Positions 1 through 9,926 of a stretch of DNA of 64,000 nt are shown here, piece after piece. This DNA comes from Cyclobacteriaceae bacterium (GTDB lineage Bacteria; Bacteroidota; Bacteroidia; Cytophagales; Cyclobacteriaceae). The stretch is from positions 310,001 through 374,000 of the forward strand of contig JALHOT010000002.1 of assembly GCA_022842845.1 (NCBI GenBank). Direction: 5' to 3'. Position 1 is the first letter of the stretch. The number at the start of each line of letters is the position of its first letter. The position numbers were made by a program, and so were the translations under genes. The notes beneath the pieces were generated by a model. It made no database searches and was not told the origin of the DNA. It saw only the letters and a list, made by a program, of their open reading frames with translations.

Positions 1-2
1 CT

Positions 3-2228
3 TTTGATCACATAGAAGCCCAAGGCTTTGAAATACAAAAGCATGAACATGATCCTCATCCCGTGCTTACGTTGTCAGAACTACACACAGCCCAATCTAC
101 CCAGGCTGCTACTTTGTTTGATACAGCCCCTGCTCCACAGGAGGATAAAACAGATGAAAGTGGCAAGTTGGTTTTTGATCTTTCGTTTAAATATGGAAAG
201 TACCGCTTTCGAGGAGACGCAAGTGGGGCCATCAATGTGAGTGTTGAGAAACATGATGAGCAATATGTTTTTCATAGGGTAACGCGTAAGCCTGATCTGG
301 AAAAGAAGTTCTTGCAAACGCTTCAAAAGTTGGGCCTTCCCTTCAAAGATTTCAGGGTAGCGGTGCCCAAAGCAGAAGCCTTTTCCTGGCTCAACGAAAA
401 CCGTGTTAACATGCTTAACCTCGGTTTTGAAGTGAGCCAGCCTGAAAGCAGAGACAAGAAATATTTTGTTGGCAAAGCGATTATTGAAGTTGAAGTAAAA
501 GAGAATATCGACTGGTTTGATATTCATGCAAAAATTCGATTTGGCGATTTTGACATACCTTTTAAAGAGTTGCGCAAATTAATCATGCGCAAAAAAGTAG
601 AGTTTAAATTACCGAATGGCGAAATCGCCATTATTCCTGATGCGTGGCTAACTAAATATTCAGACCTTTTTGCCCTAAGTGAAACAGAAGGAAAAAATGA
701 AAAGCCCGTATTGCGAAAGCATCATCTGGCGCTGGTGAAGGAATTAGAAGAAGGTAATCTGGCCAAGGTTCATATCAGCGAGCGCCTGAGAAGTTTGAGC
801 TCATTTACAGGCATTAAAAACTACGACATACCTAAAGGTTTTGGAGGAGAATTAAGACCCTATCAAAAAGCAGGGTATAACTGGCTTCGTTTCTTAAACG
901 AATACAGACTGGGTGGCGTGCTGGCAGATGATATGGGTTTGGGTAAAACAGTGCAAACACTTACCCTGCTTCAATCTGAAAGGGAATCTGCCCACGGAAC
1001 TTCTTTACTGGTTATGCCAACCTCTTTGGTGTATAACTGGGAGATGGAGGCCAAGAAATTTACACCTGAATTAAAGATACTGACCTACACAGGCACACAG
1101 CGAAATAAAGATGTTAAACGTTTTGATCAGTACGATTTAGTGCTTACCTCTTATGGTATTGTACGTTTAGATGTAGAACTCTTTAAGAATTTCTATTTTA
1201 ACTATATCATTCTGGACGAGTCGCAGGTCATTAAAAATCCTACTTCTAATATCGCTCAGGCAGTACGTGAGTTAAAGTCAAGACAAAGATTAGCCCTAAC
1301 TGGTACACCATTAGAAAATACGACCATGGATTTATGGTCGCAGATGACCTTTATTAATCCAGGTCTGCTTGGGCCACAAACGTATTTTAAGAACGAGTTC
1401 CTCAACCCTATCGAAAAGAAGGGTGATGAGGTTCGTTCAAAGCGTCTTCACACCATCATTAAACCTTTTATGCTGCGCAGGCATAAGTCACAGGTAGCCA
1501 CGGAACTTCCTGAGAAAGTTGAAAATGTGCAGTACTCCGAAATGAGTGCTGCCCAGGAAGAAAAGTATGAGGAGGCAAAAGCATTTTACAGAGGTAAAAT
1601 TCTTGATCAGATTGATAAGGAAGGTTTAGGCAGCAGTCGTTTTATGATATTGGAGGGCTTAACAAAACTTCGTCAGCTGGCCAATCATCCAAAAATGATT
1701 GATGCGAATTATGATGGAGATTCAGGTAAGTTCGAAGACATCATGCACATGCTGGCCAGTGCCTTGGCCGAAGATCATAAGGTGCTTGTTTTTAGTCAAT
1801 ATGTAAAACACCTTGAGTTGGTGAAACAATATTTGAAGGAGCAAAAAATAGACTTTGCTTATCTGGATGGAAGTAGCAATGACCGCAAGGAGCAAGTGGA
1901 GCGTTTTAATAAAGATCCTAAGCTCAAGTTATTTTTAATTTCTATTAAAGCTGGTGGTCTGGGTCTTAACCTTACTGAAGCCGATTATGTTTTCATTTTA
2001 GATCCATGGTGGAACCCTGCGGTAGAAGCCCAGGCGGTAGACCGAGCGCACAGAATTGGTCAGAAAAAAAAGGTGTTTACCTATAAGTTCATCACCCGCA
2101 ATACGGTAGAAGAAAAAATACTTCAGCTTCAGCAAAGAAAGCTTAAGTTAACAAGCGACTTAATCACGACTGAAGAGAGTATTATGAAGCAGCTAACGCG
2201 TGAAGACATCGCCCAAATGTTAGCATAA
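3..2228 (+). CDS. SNF2-family DEAD/DEAH-box helicase, 5' end cut by window edge
   Basis: An ATP-dependent DNA translocase of the SNF2/RapA (HepA-like) class, acting on protein-DNA complexes. The reading frame is open to the first base, so the true start lies outside; the GTG at 63 is only an internal candidate. In the visible 741 residues the Walker A motif (ADDMGLGKT) sits near residue 305, motif II reads DESQ near 404, motif III (LTGTPLEN) near 432, and the C-terminal helicase half (AGGLGLNL, then DRAHRIGQ near 680) is complete. The roughly 290 residues before Walker A are family-specific N-terminal sequence. The next gene lies 66 bases downstream. The helicase call is firm; the cellular role is not known from sequence. 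Confidence 0.95.
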   Translation, partial: FDHIEAQGFEIQKHEHDPHPVLTLSELHTAQSTQAATLFDTAPAPQEDKTDESGKLVFDLSFKYGKYRFRGDASGAINVSVEKHDEQYVFHRVTRKPDLEKKFLQTLQKLGLPFKDFRVAVPKAEAFSWLNENRVNMLNLGFEVSQPESRDKKYFVGKAIIEVEVKENIDWFDIHAKIRFGDFDIPFKELRKLIMRKKVEFKLPNGEIAIIPDAWLTKYSDLFALSETEGKNEKPVLRKHHLALVKELEEGNLAKVHISERLRSLSSFTGIKNYDIPKGFGGELRPYQKAGYNWLRFLNEYRLGGVLADDMGLGKTVQTLTLLQSERESAHGTSLLVMPTSLVYNWEMEAKKFTPELKILTYTGTQRNKDVKRFDQYDLVLTSYGIVRLDVELFKNFYFNYIILDESQVIKNPTSNIAQAVRELKSRQRLALTGTPLENTTMDLWSQMTFINPGLLGPQTYFKNEFLNPIEKKGDEVRSKRLHTIIKPFMLRRHKSQVATELPEKVENVQYSEMSAAQEEKYEEAKAFYRGKILDQIDKEGLGSSRFMILEGLTKLRQLANHPKMIDANYDGDSGKFEDIMHMLASALAEDHKVLVFSQYVKHLELVKQYLKEQKIDFAYLDGSSNDRKEQVERFNKDPKLKLFLISIKAGGLGLNLTEADYVFILDPWWNPAVEAQAVDRAHRIGQKKKVFTYKFITRNTVEEKILQLQQRKLKLTSDLITTEESIMKQLTREDIAQMLA

Positions 2229-2294
2229 TAATTATACCTCATTTGGAGGTATGGCCAATACATCTATCCTTCCGATCTTTTCGTAAACTCTTTT

Positions 2295-2690
2295 ATGAAA
2301 CAGATCATTACAACAGAAAGGTCCATCCACTTGCTGCGCATCATGCTTTCCATCTGTATGATGGCGCACGGCACTCAGCGATTATATTTTAATACCGTAA
2401 ATGGTTTTGGAGAATTTTTAAACAGCAAAGGTTTTCTGTTGGGAGTTCCAATAGCCTGGGGGATAACGTTATTCGAATTGATAGCAGGCTTGGCCTTGTT
2501 GCTAAACTTTTTTACCAAATGGATTTCCCTTGTCTGGGCTTTTCAACTTTTGATAGGAATTATATTAGTTCACGCTCAACAAGGTTGGTTTGTGGTGGGC
2601 CCATCAACAGGTGGGGTTGAGTATAGTATGGTGCTAATAGTGGGCTTAGTTGTTATACATGCCCATGGTCAGAAAAAAATTGACTGGTAA
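2295..2690 (+). CDS. DoxX-family membrane protein
   Basis: A 131-residue protein with about four hydrophobic segments (near residues 12-30, 45-70, 75-95 and 105-125), matching the size and layout of DoxX-family proteins (DoxX/SURF4-like) of the inner membrane. The motif MAHGTQRLYF near residue 22 is typical of the family's first helix. Known members are linked to redox or quinone processes, but the substrate of this one cannot be told. It follows the helicase gene by 66 bases and converges on the acyltransferase gene, with only 11 bases between the two stops. Confidence 0.8.
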   Translation: MKQIITTERSIHLLRIMLSICMMAHGTQRLYFNTVNGFGEFLNSKGFLLGVPIAWGITLFELIAGLALLLNFFTKWISLVWAFQLLIGIILVHAQQGWFVVGPSTGGVEYSMVLIVGLVVIHAHGQKKIDW

Positions 2691-2701
2691 ATATGAAGCA
2701 A

Positions 2702-3553
2702 TCAATTCTTTAGGTGCCTTTTTTTCCATCGGTTATGCGACCATAGCCATCCTGAAGGTTGTTCTCTGATGGATTTATCAACAGCTTGTGCATAATTATC
2801 AATAATGAAAGTATCTGTTTTCTGATAGGGGGGCTCCCCAACAAGCTCTAATTGACAAGTATAAAAGCCTCGTTTCACCTTTTTCAACGAGGCATATAAT
2901 ACGGGGGCTTGGGTGAGGGTAGCCATTTGTTGACTTCCAAAGAAAAACACTGTGTCTTGCCCTAAAAATTTAGTGAGGTGCCGTTTATCATTTCCATGTC
3001 CTGGATATTGATCGGCCACAACTGCAATAGCACGCACAATATCTTTCCTCTTGATGAGCTCTCTTGCTAACTCATTGCGTTTAACCGCATAAGCCCCAAA
3101 ACGAGATCTCGCCTCAAGCATAATTAGATCAAAAAATGAATTTTTTACAGGCTGGTATACAAAATCAACAGGTGCCGGAAGCGAGAAACTTCCTGCTGCA
3201 ATAAGCCACTCCCAATTAAAAGTATGAGAGGATAAGACAATAACAGACTGCCCATTATCAGTATAACTGGCCATTAACTCAGGGTTAAGGAAGCGAACAC
3301 GTTTTTGAAGACTTCCCCTTTCAATTGTTATTAGTTTCAGGGTTTCAACAGCATAGTCGCAAAGATTTTTATAATACGCTCTTTCTATCTTTAATTTTTC
3401 AAGATCACTTAAATGCGGAAAGGAGTTATGGATATTTGATCGTACCAAGCGTCTACGGTATGCCAGGATCCGGTAACTGACAAGGAATAGGAAGTCAGAG
3501 AAAAGATAAAGTACCCGAAAAGGCAAGCGAGCAAGTAATTTCAACAGCCACAT
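2702..3553 (-). CDS. Lysophospholipid acyltransferase, LpxL/HtrB family
   Basis: A 283-residue inner-membrane acyltransferase of the LpxL/LpxM (HtrB) family, which adds a secondary acyl chain to lipid A or a related lipid. The N-terminal hydrophobic stretch (about residues 10-32) is a membrane anchor, and the HX4E catalytic motif is visible as H110-TFNW-E115. Later conserved blocks include VVADQYPG and FFFGSQQM. The length matches the family. The gene is read divergently from the SDR gene, with 93 bases between starts. Lipid A biosynthesis is likely from the family; an aminolipid substrate cannot be excluded. Confidence 0.88.
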   Translation of the reverse strand: MWLLKLLARLPFRVLYLFSDFLFLVSYRILAYRRRLVRSNIHNSFPHLSDLEKLKIERAYYKNLCDYAVETLKLITIERGSLQKRVRFLNPELMASYTDNGQSVIVLSSHTFNWEWLIAAGSFSLPAPVDFVYQPVKNSFFDLIMLEARSRFGAYAVKRNELARELIKRKDIVRAIAVVADQYPGHGNDKRHLTKFLGQDTVFFFGSQQMATLTQAPVLYASLKKVKRGFYTCQLELVGEPPYQKTDTFIIDNYAQAVDKSIREQPSGWLWSHNRWKKRHLKN

Positions 3554-3592
3554 GGCAACAAATCTTTACGAAGCAAGTTAAGTAAGTATTAG

Positions 3593-3600
3593 TATTTTTG
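3593..3600 (+). promoter_or_regulatory. -7 element upstream of SDR gene
   Basis: TATTTTTG matches the Bacteroidota -7 consensus TAnnTTTG exactly and lies 46 bases before the SDR start. No clear TTG -33 element is present at 17-23 bases upstream, so this is a partial promoter call. Confidence 0.45.
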
Positions 3601-3646
3601 GGTAAACTTAGTAGCTCTGTGCAACGTATTGACTGAGGTTTGGGTT

Positions 3647-4453
3647 ATGAAAAATAAGGTCATCATTATAACAGGTGCCACCTCTGGTATAGGAAAGGCC
3701 CTTGCCTACGAATTTGGCAAGCAAGGCTCTATGCTTGTTATTACGGGGCGAAGAGAAGAAGAACTTAGATCTGTTGCCGAAAATCTGAAAAAGCAGGGCA
3801 TTGAAGTCCTGGCCTTGCCGGGAGATGTAAGTAAGGAAGCGGATGCCAAAAATATTGCTGAGGCAGCTATTCATCGCTTTGGTAAAATAGATGTGCTAAT
3901 CAACAATGCGGGCATTTCAATGCGGGCATTGTTTCAGGATCTGCAATTGGAAGTTTTCAAGAAAGTAATGGATGTCAATTTCTTTGGCACAGTTTACTGC
4001 ACAAAATATGCCTTGCCTCACATATTGCAAAGCCAAGGCTCTGTTGTTGGTATATCTTCTATTAACGGTAAACGAGCAACACCTGCCCGTACTGCCTACT
4101 CAGCCTCTAAGTATGCCATGGAAGGATTTCTGGAATCGCTTCGCATGGAGGTTATGAAACAGGGTGTTCATGTGTTGTCTGTATGCCCTGGCTTTACCAC
4201 TTCTAATATCCGAAACGTTGCACTAACTGCCGATGGCCATGCGCAAGGAGAATCCCCCCGTGATGAGAGCAAGATGATGTCGGCAGAAGAAACTGCAGAA
4301 TATATTTACAAGGCAATTGTAAAGAGAAGAAGAGATTTGGTGTTAACCACACAAGGCAAATTAGCCGTTTGGCTTACCAAGCTCTTCCCCTCATTGATGG
4401 ATAAGATCACTTACTATTTTATGGCACGCGAAGATGATTCGCCTTTTAAGTAA
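3647..4453 (+). CDS. SDR-family NAD(P)-dependent oxidoreductase
   Basis: A 268-residue classical short-chain dehydrogenase/reductase. The Rossmann glycine motif TGATSGIG is at residues 9-16, NNAG follows near residue 87, and the catalytic YSASK lies in the middle of the protein after the conserved Ser of GISSI. The ATG at 3647 is preferred over a TTG six codons upstream because the protein then begins directly with the first Rossmann strand. Its stop overlaps the radA start by one base (TAATG), so the two are probably cotranscribed. The C-terminal half resembles DltE/YdfG-type SDRs; the substrate is unknown. Confidence 0.92.
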   Translation: MKNKVIIITGATSGIGKALAYEFGKQGSMLVITGRREEELRSVAENLKKQGIEVLALPGDVSKEADAKNIAEAAIHRFGKIDVLINNAGISMRALFQDLQLEVFKKVMDVNFFGTVYCTKYALPHILQSQGSVVGISSINGKRATPARTAYSASKYAMEGFLESLRMEVMKQGVHVLSVCPGFTTSNIRNVALTADGHAQGESPRDESKMMSAEETAEYIYKAIVKRRRDLVLTTQGKLAVWLTKLFPSLMDKITYYFMAREDDSPFK

Positions 4454-5832
4454 TGGCAAAAACTAAAACTCTTTTCTTCTGTCAAAGCTGCGGGCATGAG
4501 TCACCAAAGTGGTTAGGTAAATGTCCGGCCTGCGGGCAATGGAATACTTTTGTCGAAGAGGTAGTGCAAAAGCAGGAGAGTAAAAATGAGTGGAGACAAG
4601 AAGGTGGGCGCGAGCGAGTTGCCAAAGCTAAAACACTCAATGAAATTACATCAGCCAGCGAAATAAGAATAATCACGCCTGATGCAGAACTGAATCGTGT
4701 GCTGGGTGGAGGTATTGTTCCTGGTTCTTTAATGCTCATTGGCGGGGAGCCGGGTATTGGCAAGTCAACCCTTATGCTGCAGGTAGGGCTTGCGTTGAAG
4801 AATATAAGAGTGCTGTATGTTACTGGTGAGGAAAGCGATCAGCAAGTTAAAATGAGGGCAGAGCGAATTTTGCCGAAAGAAAAAATCAGCGAGAACTTCT
4901 TTATTCTTACAGAAACAAATACTAAAAACATTTTTTTGGCTATCGAGCAGAGCGAGCCACAGCTTGTCATAATTGATTCAATTCAAACCCTTCATTCTAC
5001 CATGCTGGACTCAGCAGCAGGAAGTATAGCACAAGTCAGGCAGTGTGCAGGTGAGTTGATGAAGTTTGCAAAGGAAACCAACACGCCAGTTTTTTTGGTT
5101 GGCCATATTACTAAAGATGGTATGTTGGCTGGCCCAAAAGTGTTGGAACACATGGTGGATACAGTGTTGCAGTTTGAGGGTGATCGACATTTAGCCTATA
5201 GAATTTTGCGCACCACTAAAAACCGTTTTGGATCGACTTCTGAAATCGGTATTTATGAAATGCTTGGCTCTGGATTGCGGGAGGTGAGTAATCCTTCAGA
5301 AATATTAATATCACAAAAGGATGGTCAACATACAGGGGCTACCATTGGTGCCACCATTGAAGGTAATCGACCACTTTTAATAGAGATTCAATCATTAGTG
5401 AGCCCGGCATCTTACGGGACGCCACAGCGCACCCCTAATGGTTTTGATCAGAAGCGATTGAATATGCTACTGGCCGTGTTAGAAAAGCGATGTGGGTTCA
5501 GAATGGGCACGCAAGATGTTTTTGTTAATATGGCGGGGGGTATTATTGTGGAAGATCCAGCTATTGACCTGGCACTGTGTGTCTCACTCATATCTTCGAT
5601 GGAAGAAATGGCTGTGTCAGACAAGATATGCTTTGCAGCTGAAATTGGTTTGGGAGGAGAATTGCGCGCAGTGAACAGAGTTGACCAGCGTATATCAGAA
5701 GCAGAGAAACTTGGCTTTGAGTTTATTTACATTTCTAAGTTCGCGCAGAAATCGCTTGATTTAAGCAAGACAAAAATTGCAGTTAAATCTTTTGGAAAAT
5801 TAACGGAGGTTTTTGCTGATTTATTTGGTTAA
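4453..5832 (+). CDS. radA: DNA repair protein RadA
   Basis: A RecA-like branch-migration ATPase that helps process recombination intermediates. All family parts are present in 459 residues: a zinc ribbon with C10, C13, C24 and C27; Walker A (GEPGIGKST) near residue 98; the RadA-specific KNRFG motif near residue 256; and a C-terminal Lon-protease-like domain without apparent protease activity, as is normal for RadA. The ATG overlaps the last base of the upstream SDR stop. A UPF0316 gene follows after 26 bases, suggesting a three-gene transcript. Confidence 0.97.
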   Translation: MAKTKTLFFCQSCGHESPKWLGKCPACGQWNTFVEEVVQKQESKNEWRQEGGRERVAKAKTLNEITSASEIRIITPDAELNRVLGGGIVPGSLMLIGGEPGIGKSTLMLQVGLALKNIRVLYVTGEESDQQVKMRAERILPKEKISENFFILTETNTKNIFLAIEQSEPQLVIIDSIQTLHSTMLDSAAGSIAQVRQCAGELMKFAKETNTPVFLVGHITKDGMLAGPKVLEHMVDTVLQFEGDRHLAYRILRTTKNRFGSTSEIGIYEMLGSGLREVSNPSEILISQKDGQHTGATIGATIEGNRPLLIEIQSLVSPASYGTPQRTPNGFDQKRLNMLLAVLEKRCGFRMGTQDVFVNMAGGIIVEDPAIDLALCVSLISSMEEMAVSDKICFAAEIGLGGELRAVNRVDQRISEAEKLGFEFIYISKFAQKSLDLSKTKIAVKSFGKLTEVFADLFG

Positions 5833-5858
5833 GCAAGAGGCCTTTCTAAAATTGAATC

Positions 5859-6455
5859 ATGATTGAATCGCTAGGTATTTCTGAAGAGATTTTTAGTTAC
5901 GTTGTTCTGCCCTTATTGATTTTTCTGGCCCGAATCATCGATGTTTCTATCAACACCATTCGCATCATTTACGTATTAGGCGGCAGAAGATTAACTGCAA
6001 CCTTTTTGGGCTTTATTGAATCTTTTGTATGGCTAATGGCAATTCGGCAAATCTTCCAACACCTCGACAACTGGGTTTCTTACATTGCTTACCCGGCAGG
6101 TTTTGCCATGGGTATTTTAGTGGGCATGCTTATTGAAGAACGCATTGCCTATGGAAAAGTAATTGTTCGAATTATTACCCGGAAAGAAATAAATCCGTTA
6201 ATCAAATACCTGGCTGAACAAAAACACCGATTTACAATCTTAAAAGCGGAGGGACTCGATGGCGAAGAGAATGTAGTCTTTACTGTTTTAGAAAGAGAAA
6301 AACTGGAAGCACTGACAAGCACCCTCAAAGAAATTTTGCCTTCGGCTTTTTACACTGTAGAGAAAGTAAACAGAGCATCAGAAAGCGGGGCTGTAGTCCA
6401 AGAAAGCACACGTTGGAGTATTGCAAGCTGGTTGAAGGGGGTAAGAAGAGAATAA
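5859..6455 (+). CDS. UPF0316 / DUF2179 membrane protein
   Basis: A 198-residue membrane protein. Three N-terminal hydrophobic segments (about residues 12-35, 45-65 and 72-92) carry the UPF0316 signature around VSINTIRIIYVLGG. A soluble DUF2179-like domain follows (residues ~100-175: RKEINPLIKYL, FTILKAEGLDGEENVVF). Related domains are found in YitT-type membrane proteins, but no activity is established. It lies 26 bases after radA and ends two bases from the convergent DUF4286 gene. Confidence 0.85.
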   Translation: MIESLGISEEIFSYVVLPLLIFLARIIDVSINTIRIIYVLGGRRLTATFLGFIESFVWLMAIRQIFQHLDNWVSYIAYPAGFAMGILVGMLIEERIAYGKVIVRIITRKEINPLIKYLAEQKHRFTILKAEGLDGEENVVFTVLEREKLEALTSTLKEILPSAFYTVEKVNRASESGAVVQESTRWSIASWLKGVRRE

Positions 6456-6457
6456 AG

Positions 6458-6760
6458 TTAAGCTTCTTCCAACAATGTTCTAAAAGTAACATGTTTTCCA
6501 TGAAAACGCTTATCGACTTCTGCGCGTAGGGCAGGGGCAAATTCTTCCAGGTAGCGCTGGACATGGTTTATGGTTTCGGCAAAATACTGAACTGAGTACG
6601 AGACAGTTTCCTCCTCACTTTCGTGTAAAATCTTATAAATCTTTGCCTGTTTAAACATGCCTGTGTTTAATACATCAAGCATATGCTCTGTCTTCATCCA
6701 TTGAAGCCATTCGCGCTCCACACCCTTATCAATGCCAACGGTTACATTATATAGCAACAT
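6458..6760 (-). CDS. DUF4286 family protein
   Basis: A 100-residue protein of DUF4286, a small family of Bacteroidota. The opening LLYNVTVGID and the central FFAET-type stretch (here YFAETINHVQRYLEEFAP) are characteristic. No signal peptide or membrane segment is seen, so it is probably cytoplasmic, with a ferredoxin-like dimeric-barrel fold by analogy. It follows the Na/Pi cotransporter gene on the same strand by 34 bases. Function is unknown. Confidence 0.8.
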   Translation of the reverse strand: MLLYNVTVGIDKGVEREWLQWMKTEHMLDVLNTGMFKQAKIYKILHESEEETVSYSVQYFAETINHVQRYLEEFAPALRAEVDKRFHGKHVTFRTLLEEA

Positions 6761-6794
6761 ACCTCGATTTAAATTTTATATTAAAGTTGTCTGT

Positions 6795-8408
6795 TTACTC
6801 GTTTTCCAGACGGACAATTTTTTTTATTTCCAGTACACCACTAGTGTCAGCTTCTACCTTTTTTAGTATAATAGGCAGCAAAGGGCTTAAATATATTTCA
6901 GATTTTCTCCCAGTGCTATCGGCATAATACTTAACACTAAAAAAGTAAACCGAATCAATTTTAGAGGACGGAGAAATGTCATAATGTTGAAAAATGGAGT
7001 CGACACAAATTTGATACTTACCTTGTGAGTCCTCACCATCCCAACAGAATCCCGGCTTGCTAAACATGAGCATTCGGTCTTTTATAAAGAGCACCTGATC
7101 ACGAAAGTAAATGTTCTGTATTTTATTTGAAACATTGCTGATCCCCGCCTCTTCATTGGCGAATTCAACCCATTGTCCGCTATTGGTTGTGTTGTTAATT
7201 CGTAAGATCAATTTATTCATCGACTTTTCTCCGCTAACCATTGATGATGTTTCATATACAGCGGTACTGGTGCTAAAACTATTTTTGTTAAGATAGATAA
7301 GCGAAAAAGGAATGAAGAAGAATGTCAAAAGCAGATAAGCGAAACCAGCCATTCTATACTTAAGTGTTAGCTTACCCAAAAAGATAGCCAAATCAAGAGG
7401 TATTTTTCTTAAGGTAGGTATTGGAAAGAATATGATAACGCCAATAAAATTGAACAGAAAATGAGCAATGGCAATCGTAATGGCACTTGTGTTATTGGCA
7501 TAAAGAATGGCAGCAATGAATGCAGTTACAGTTGTACCAATATTGGCGCCCAGTATAAAGGGTGCAGCAGCCTTCAACTTAACCACACGCTTCGCGACCA
7601 ATGGCACAACCAATGAGGTGGTAATGGTACTGGAGCGAATGGCTCCTGTTATTGCCATTCCCCAGGCAAAAGCTTTTAAGTCGTTCTTGAAAAAGAACAG
7701 GTTTAGTTTTTCGGGAGATTTTATCAAAAGTAAATCTGAGATAAGCTTTCTGAATAATAAAATTGAACCAAGCAGAAGCGCAAAAGCCAGGGGTATCAAA
7801 ACAAAGCCATTAGGAATAGACTCCACCAGCCAATTAACAATTGTACCAAAGCCCAGACCCACATGGGGAGTGCTTATCGTATTGGTAGTTTCGGCAGGAA
7901 CAAAAAGGGTATTGCTGATAAAGCTTGAAAGGGAAGATAAGAAGCCATAATAATACTCAAGCGGAAAGAGTATGAGTGCTGTGAGGATATTAAAAAAGTC
8001 GTGATAGGTACCTGCAGAAACGGCCCTTTTAAACTCTTTTGGTTTATTGATAAAGCCAAGAGATATGATGGTGCTTGTGATGGTTGTGCCAATATTGGCA
8101 CCCATAATAATGGGGACAGCATTTTCCAGCGATATGGCGCCTGAGGCAACAAAGGCCACTACTAAAGCGGTGCTTGTGGAGCTGCTTTGAATAAGTGCGG
8201 TGATCAATAGTCCAATAAATAATCCGGTAAATGGATTGGAAGTGGCCAAGAGTATCGCTTCGGCAGCGCCCTCACTTAACTTTTGGATGGATGACACCAT
8301 TAAGTCGATGGCAAAAAAGAATAGCAATAGCGCTGCCATGATGGACAATGCAGTTTTCACGGTAAACCATGCTTGTCTTTTAGGATCGTGTAGATCTATT
8401 TCTGCCAA
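6795..8408 (-). CDS. Na+/phosphate cotransporter family protein
   Basis: A 537-residue membrane protein with two inverted Na/Pi-cotransporter repeats. The first carries IQSSSTSTA near residue 72. The second carries IRSSTITTS near residue 255, where the usual Gln of the QSSS signature is Arg. About eight to ten hydrophobic segments occupy residues 15-385. The last 150 residues (about 390-537) are hydrophilic and beta-rich, replacing the PhoU-like tail of many bacterial members; this tail is probably extracytoplasmic. Sodium-coupled phosphate uptake is the family role; phosphate specificity is inferred. It is transcribed divergently from metK. Confidence 0.88.
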   Translation of the reverse strand: MAEIDLHDPKRQAWFTVKTALSIMAALLLFFFAIDLMVSSIQKLSEGAAEAILLATSNPFTGLFIGLLITALIQSSSTSTALVVAFVASGAISLENAVPIIMGANIGTTITSTIISLGFINKPKEFKRAVSAGTYHDFFNILTALILFPLEYYYGFLSSLSSFISNTLFVPAETTNTISTPHVGLGFGTIVNWLVESIPNGFVLIPLAFALLLGSILLFRKLISDLLLIKSPEKLNLFFFKNDLKAFAWGMAITGAIRSSTITTSLVVPLVAKRVVKLKAAAPFILGANIGTTVTAFIAAILYANNTSAITIAIAHFLFNFIGVIIFFPIPTLRKIPLDLAIFLGKLTLKYRMAGFAYLLLTFFFIPFSLIYLNKNSFSTSTAVYETSSMVSGEKSMNKLILRINNTTNSGQWVEFANEEAGISNVSNKIQNIYFRDQVLFIKDRMLMFSKPGFCWDGEDSQGKYQICVDSIFQHYDISPSSKIDSVYFFSVKYYADSTGRKSEIYLSPLLPIILKKVEADTSGVLEIKKIVRLENE

Positions 8409-8545
8409 GTAGAATGATTAAACAATCAAGTAAGGAAGAGCCAGTTGATTATGAAAGGAATTGGCCAAAGAAATTAAATTTTAATAAAATCTTAACATAG
8501 ATGCTACCCAGGACATAAGATCTCTAGTCGTTTGGAGGGAATTAT

Positions 8546-8553
8546 TATCTTTG
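8546..8553 (+). promoter_or_regulatory. metK -7 element
   Basis: TATCTTTG is an exact TAnnTTTG match 27 bases before the metK ATG. The only nearby TTG (8532-8534) is 11 bases away, shorter than the usual 17-23, so only the -7 part is supported. Confidence 0.5.
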
Positions 8554-8579
8554 CCGACTGAAATAACATCATTTTAACT

Positions 8580-9833
8580 ATGCCATACCTCTTTACCTCC
8601 GAATCAGTTTCTGAAGGTCACCCAGACAAAGTAGCTGATCAAATCTCAGATGCGCTTATCGATTCTTTTTTAGCCTACGATCCTAATTCAAAAGTAGCCT
8701 GTGAAACACTGGTAACTACAGGCCAGGTGGTGTTGGCTGGCGAGGTAAAATCAGAGGCATATCTGGATGTTCAAGACATTGCCCGCGATGTAATTAAGAA
8801 AATTGGTTACACGAAAAGTGAGTACATGTTCGAAGCCAATTCATGTGGTGTATTCTCAGCCATTCATGAGCAGTCACCTGACATCAACCAGGGTGTTGAA
8901 CGCAAAAAGAAAGAAGATCAGGGTGCAGGCGACCAGGGTATGATGTTTGGTTATGCAACAACCGAAACAGATAACTACATGCCGCTTCCTTTGGAACTGG
9001 CTCACCTTTTATTACGTGAACTTTCTGCCATCCGCAAGGAGGGTAAAACAATGACTTACCTGCGTCCTGATGCTAAATCGCAGGTAACCATAGAATACAG
9101 TGATGACAATAAGCCGCAACGCATCGATACCATTGTCATCTCTACACAACACGATGACTTTGCCAAAGACAGCATTATGTTGGCGAAGATAAAAGATGAT
9201 GTCATCAATATTTTGGTGCCGCGTATTATGAAAAAACTGCCCAAGCGTATACAAAAGTTGTTTACAGACAACATAACTTATCATGTTAATCCAACTGGTA
9301 AGTTTGTGATTGGCGGTCCTCACGGAGATACTGGCCTAACAGGCAGAAAGATTATTGTAGATACCTATGGCGGAAAAGGAGCACACGGTGGTGGTGCATT
9401 TTCAGGGAAGGATCCTTCAAAAGTAGACCGCTCTGCTGCCTACGCTACGCGTCATATCGCGAAAAACCTTGTAGCTGCCGGGGTGGCTGAAGAAGTTTTG
9501 GTACAAGTTGCCTATGCCATTGGTGTGGCCAAACCAGTGGGTTTGTATGTTAACACCTACGGTACAGCCAAAGTGAGCATGACTGACGGAGAAATAGCTA
9601 AGAAGGTTGAAAAGATTTTTGATATGCGCCCTTATTTTATTGAAGAGCGTTTTAAGCTTCGTACGCCAATCTATTCTGAAACCGCTGCTTATGGTCACAT
9701 GGGCCGTGAGCATAAAGTAGTAGAAAAGGTGTTTAACAAAGGAAAGAAGAGTGAGAAGAAGATAAAAGTTGAATTATTCCCATGGGAAAAACTCGATTAT
9801 GTTGATGCCGTGAAAAAGGCATTTAAAATTTAA
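8580..9833 (+). CDS. metK: S-adenosylmethionine synthase MetK
   Basis: Forms S-adenosylmethionine from methionine and ATP in the cytoplasm. The 417-residue protein has the [11 protein letters not shown] start motif, the ATP-binding [13 protein letters not shown] block near residue 120, and the phosphate-binding loop [16 protein letters not shown] near residue 265. It is slightly longer than the ~385-residue E. coli enzyme because of a lysine-rich insert near residue 385 ([11 protein letters not shown]), common in Bacteroidota. A strong intrinsic terminator follows directly, so it is monocistronic. Confidence 0.98.
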   Translation: MPYLFTSESVSEGHPDKVADQISDALIDSFLAYDPNSKVACETLVTTGQVVLAGEVKSEAYLDVQDIARDVIKKIGYTKSEYMFEANSCGVFSAIHEQSPDINQGVERKKKEDQGAGDQGMMFGYATTETDNYMPLPLELAHLLLRELSAIRKEGKTMTYLRPDAKSQVTIEYSDDNKPQRIDTIVISTQHDDFAKDSIMLAKIKDDVINILVPRIMKKLPKRIQKLFTDNITYHVNPTGKFVIGGPHGDTGLTGRKIIVDTYGGKGAHGGGAFSGKDPSKVDRSAAYATRHIAKNLVAAGVAEEVLVQVAYAIGVAKPVGLYVNTYGTAKVSMTDGEIAKKVEKIFDMRPYFIEERFKLRTPIYSETAAYGHMGREHKVVEKVFNKGKKSEKKIKVELFPWEKLDYVDAVKKAFKI

Positions 9834-9834
9834 T

Positions 9835-9862
9835 AAAAAGGGGCTTCGGCCCCTTTTTTATT
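9835..9862 (+). terminator. metK intrinsic terminator
   Basis: A ten-base-pair stem (9835-9844 with 9849-9858), core GGGGC/GCCCC, closed by a TTCG tetraloop and followed by T residues, starts two bases after the metK stop. Confidence 0.92.
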
Positions 9863-9926
9863 GAGAAAGTGTTTTTCTGCATAGGGGTAATTCGTTGCTG
9901 GCTTGTCATAGGGCCAAAACGTTGAA

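Noticed and set aside
2234-2252. Seven-pair hairpin after the SNF2 gene
   Set aside because: No T-run follows on either strand and the stem is short; not a convincing terminator.
7507-7950. 147-residue plus-strand frame
   Set aside because: Antisense to the Na/Pi cotransporter, which has signature motifs and full length.
8409-8579. Possible SAM riboswitch before metK
   Set aside because: The 170-base leader lacks the conserved sequence blocks of SAM-I or SAM-II that I could recognise; only a -7 element is supported.
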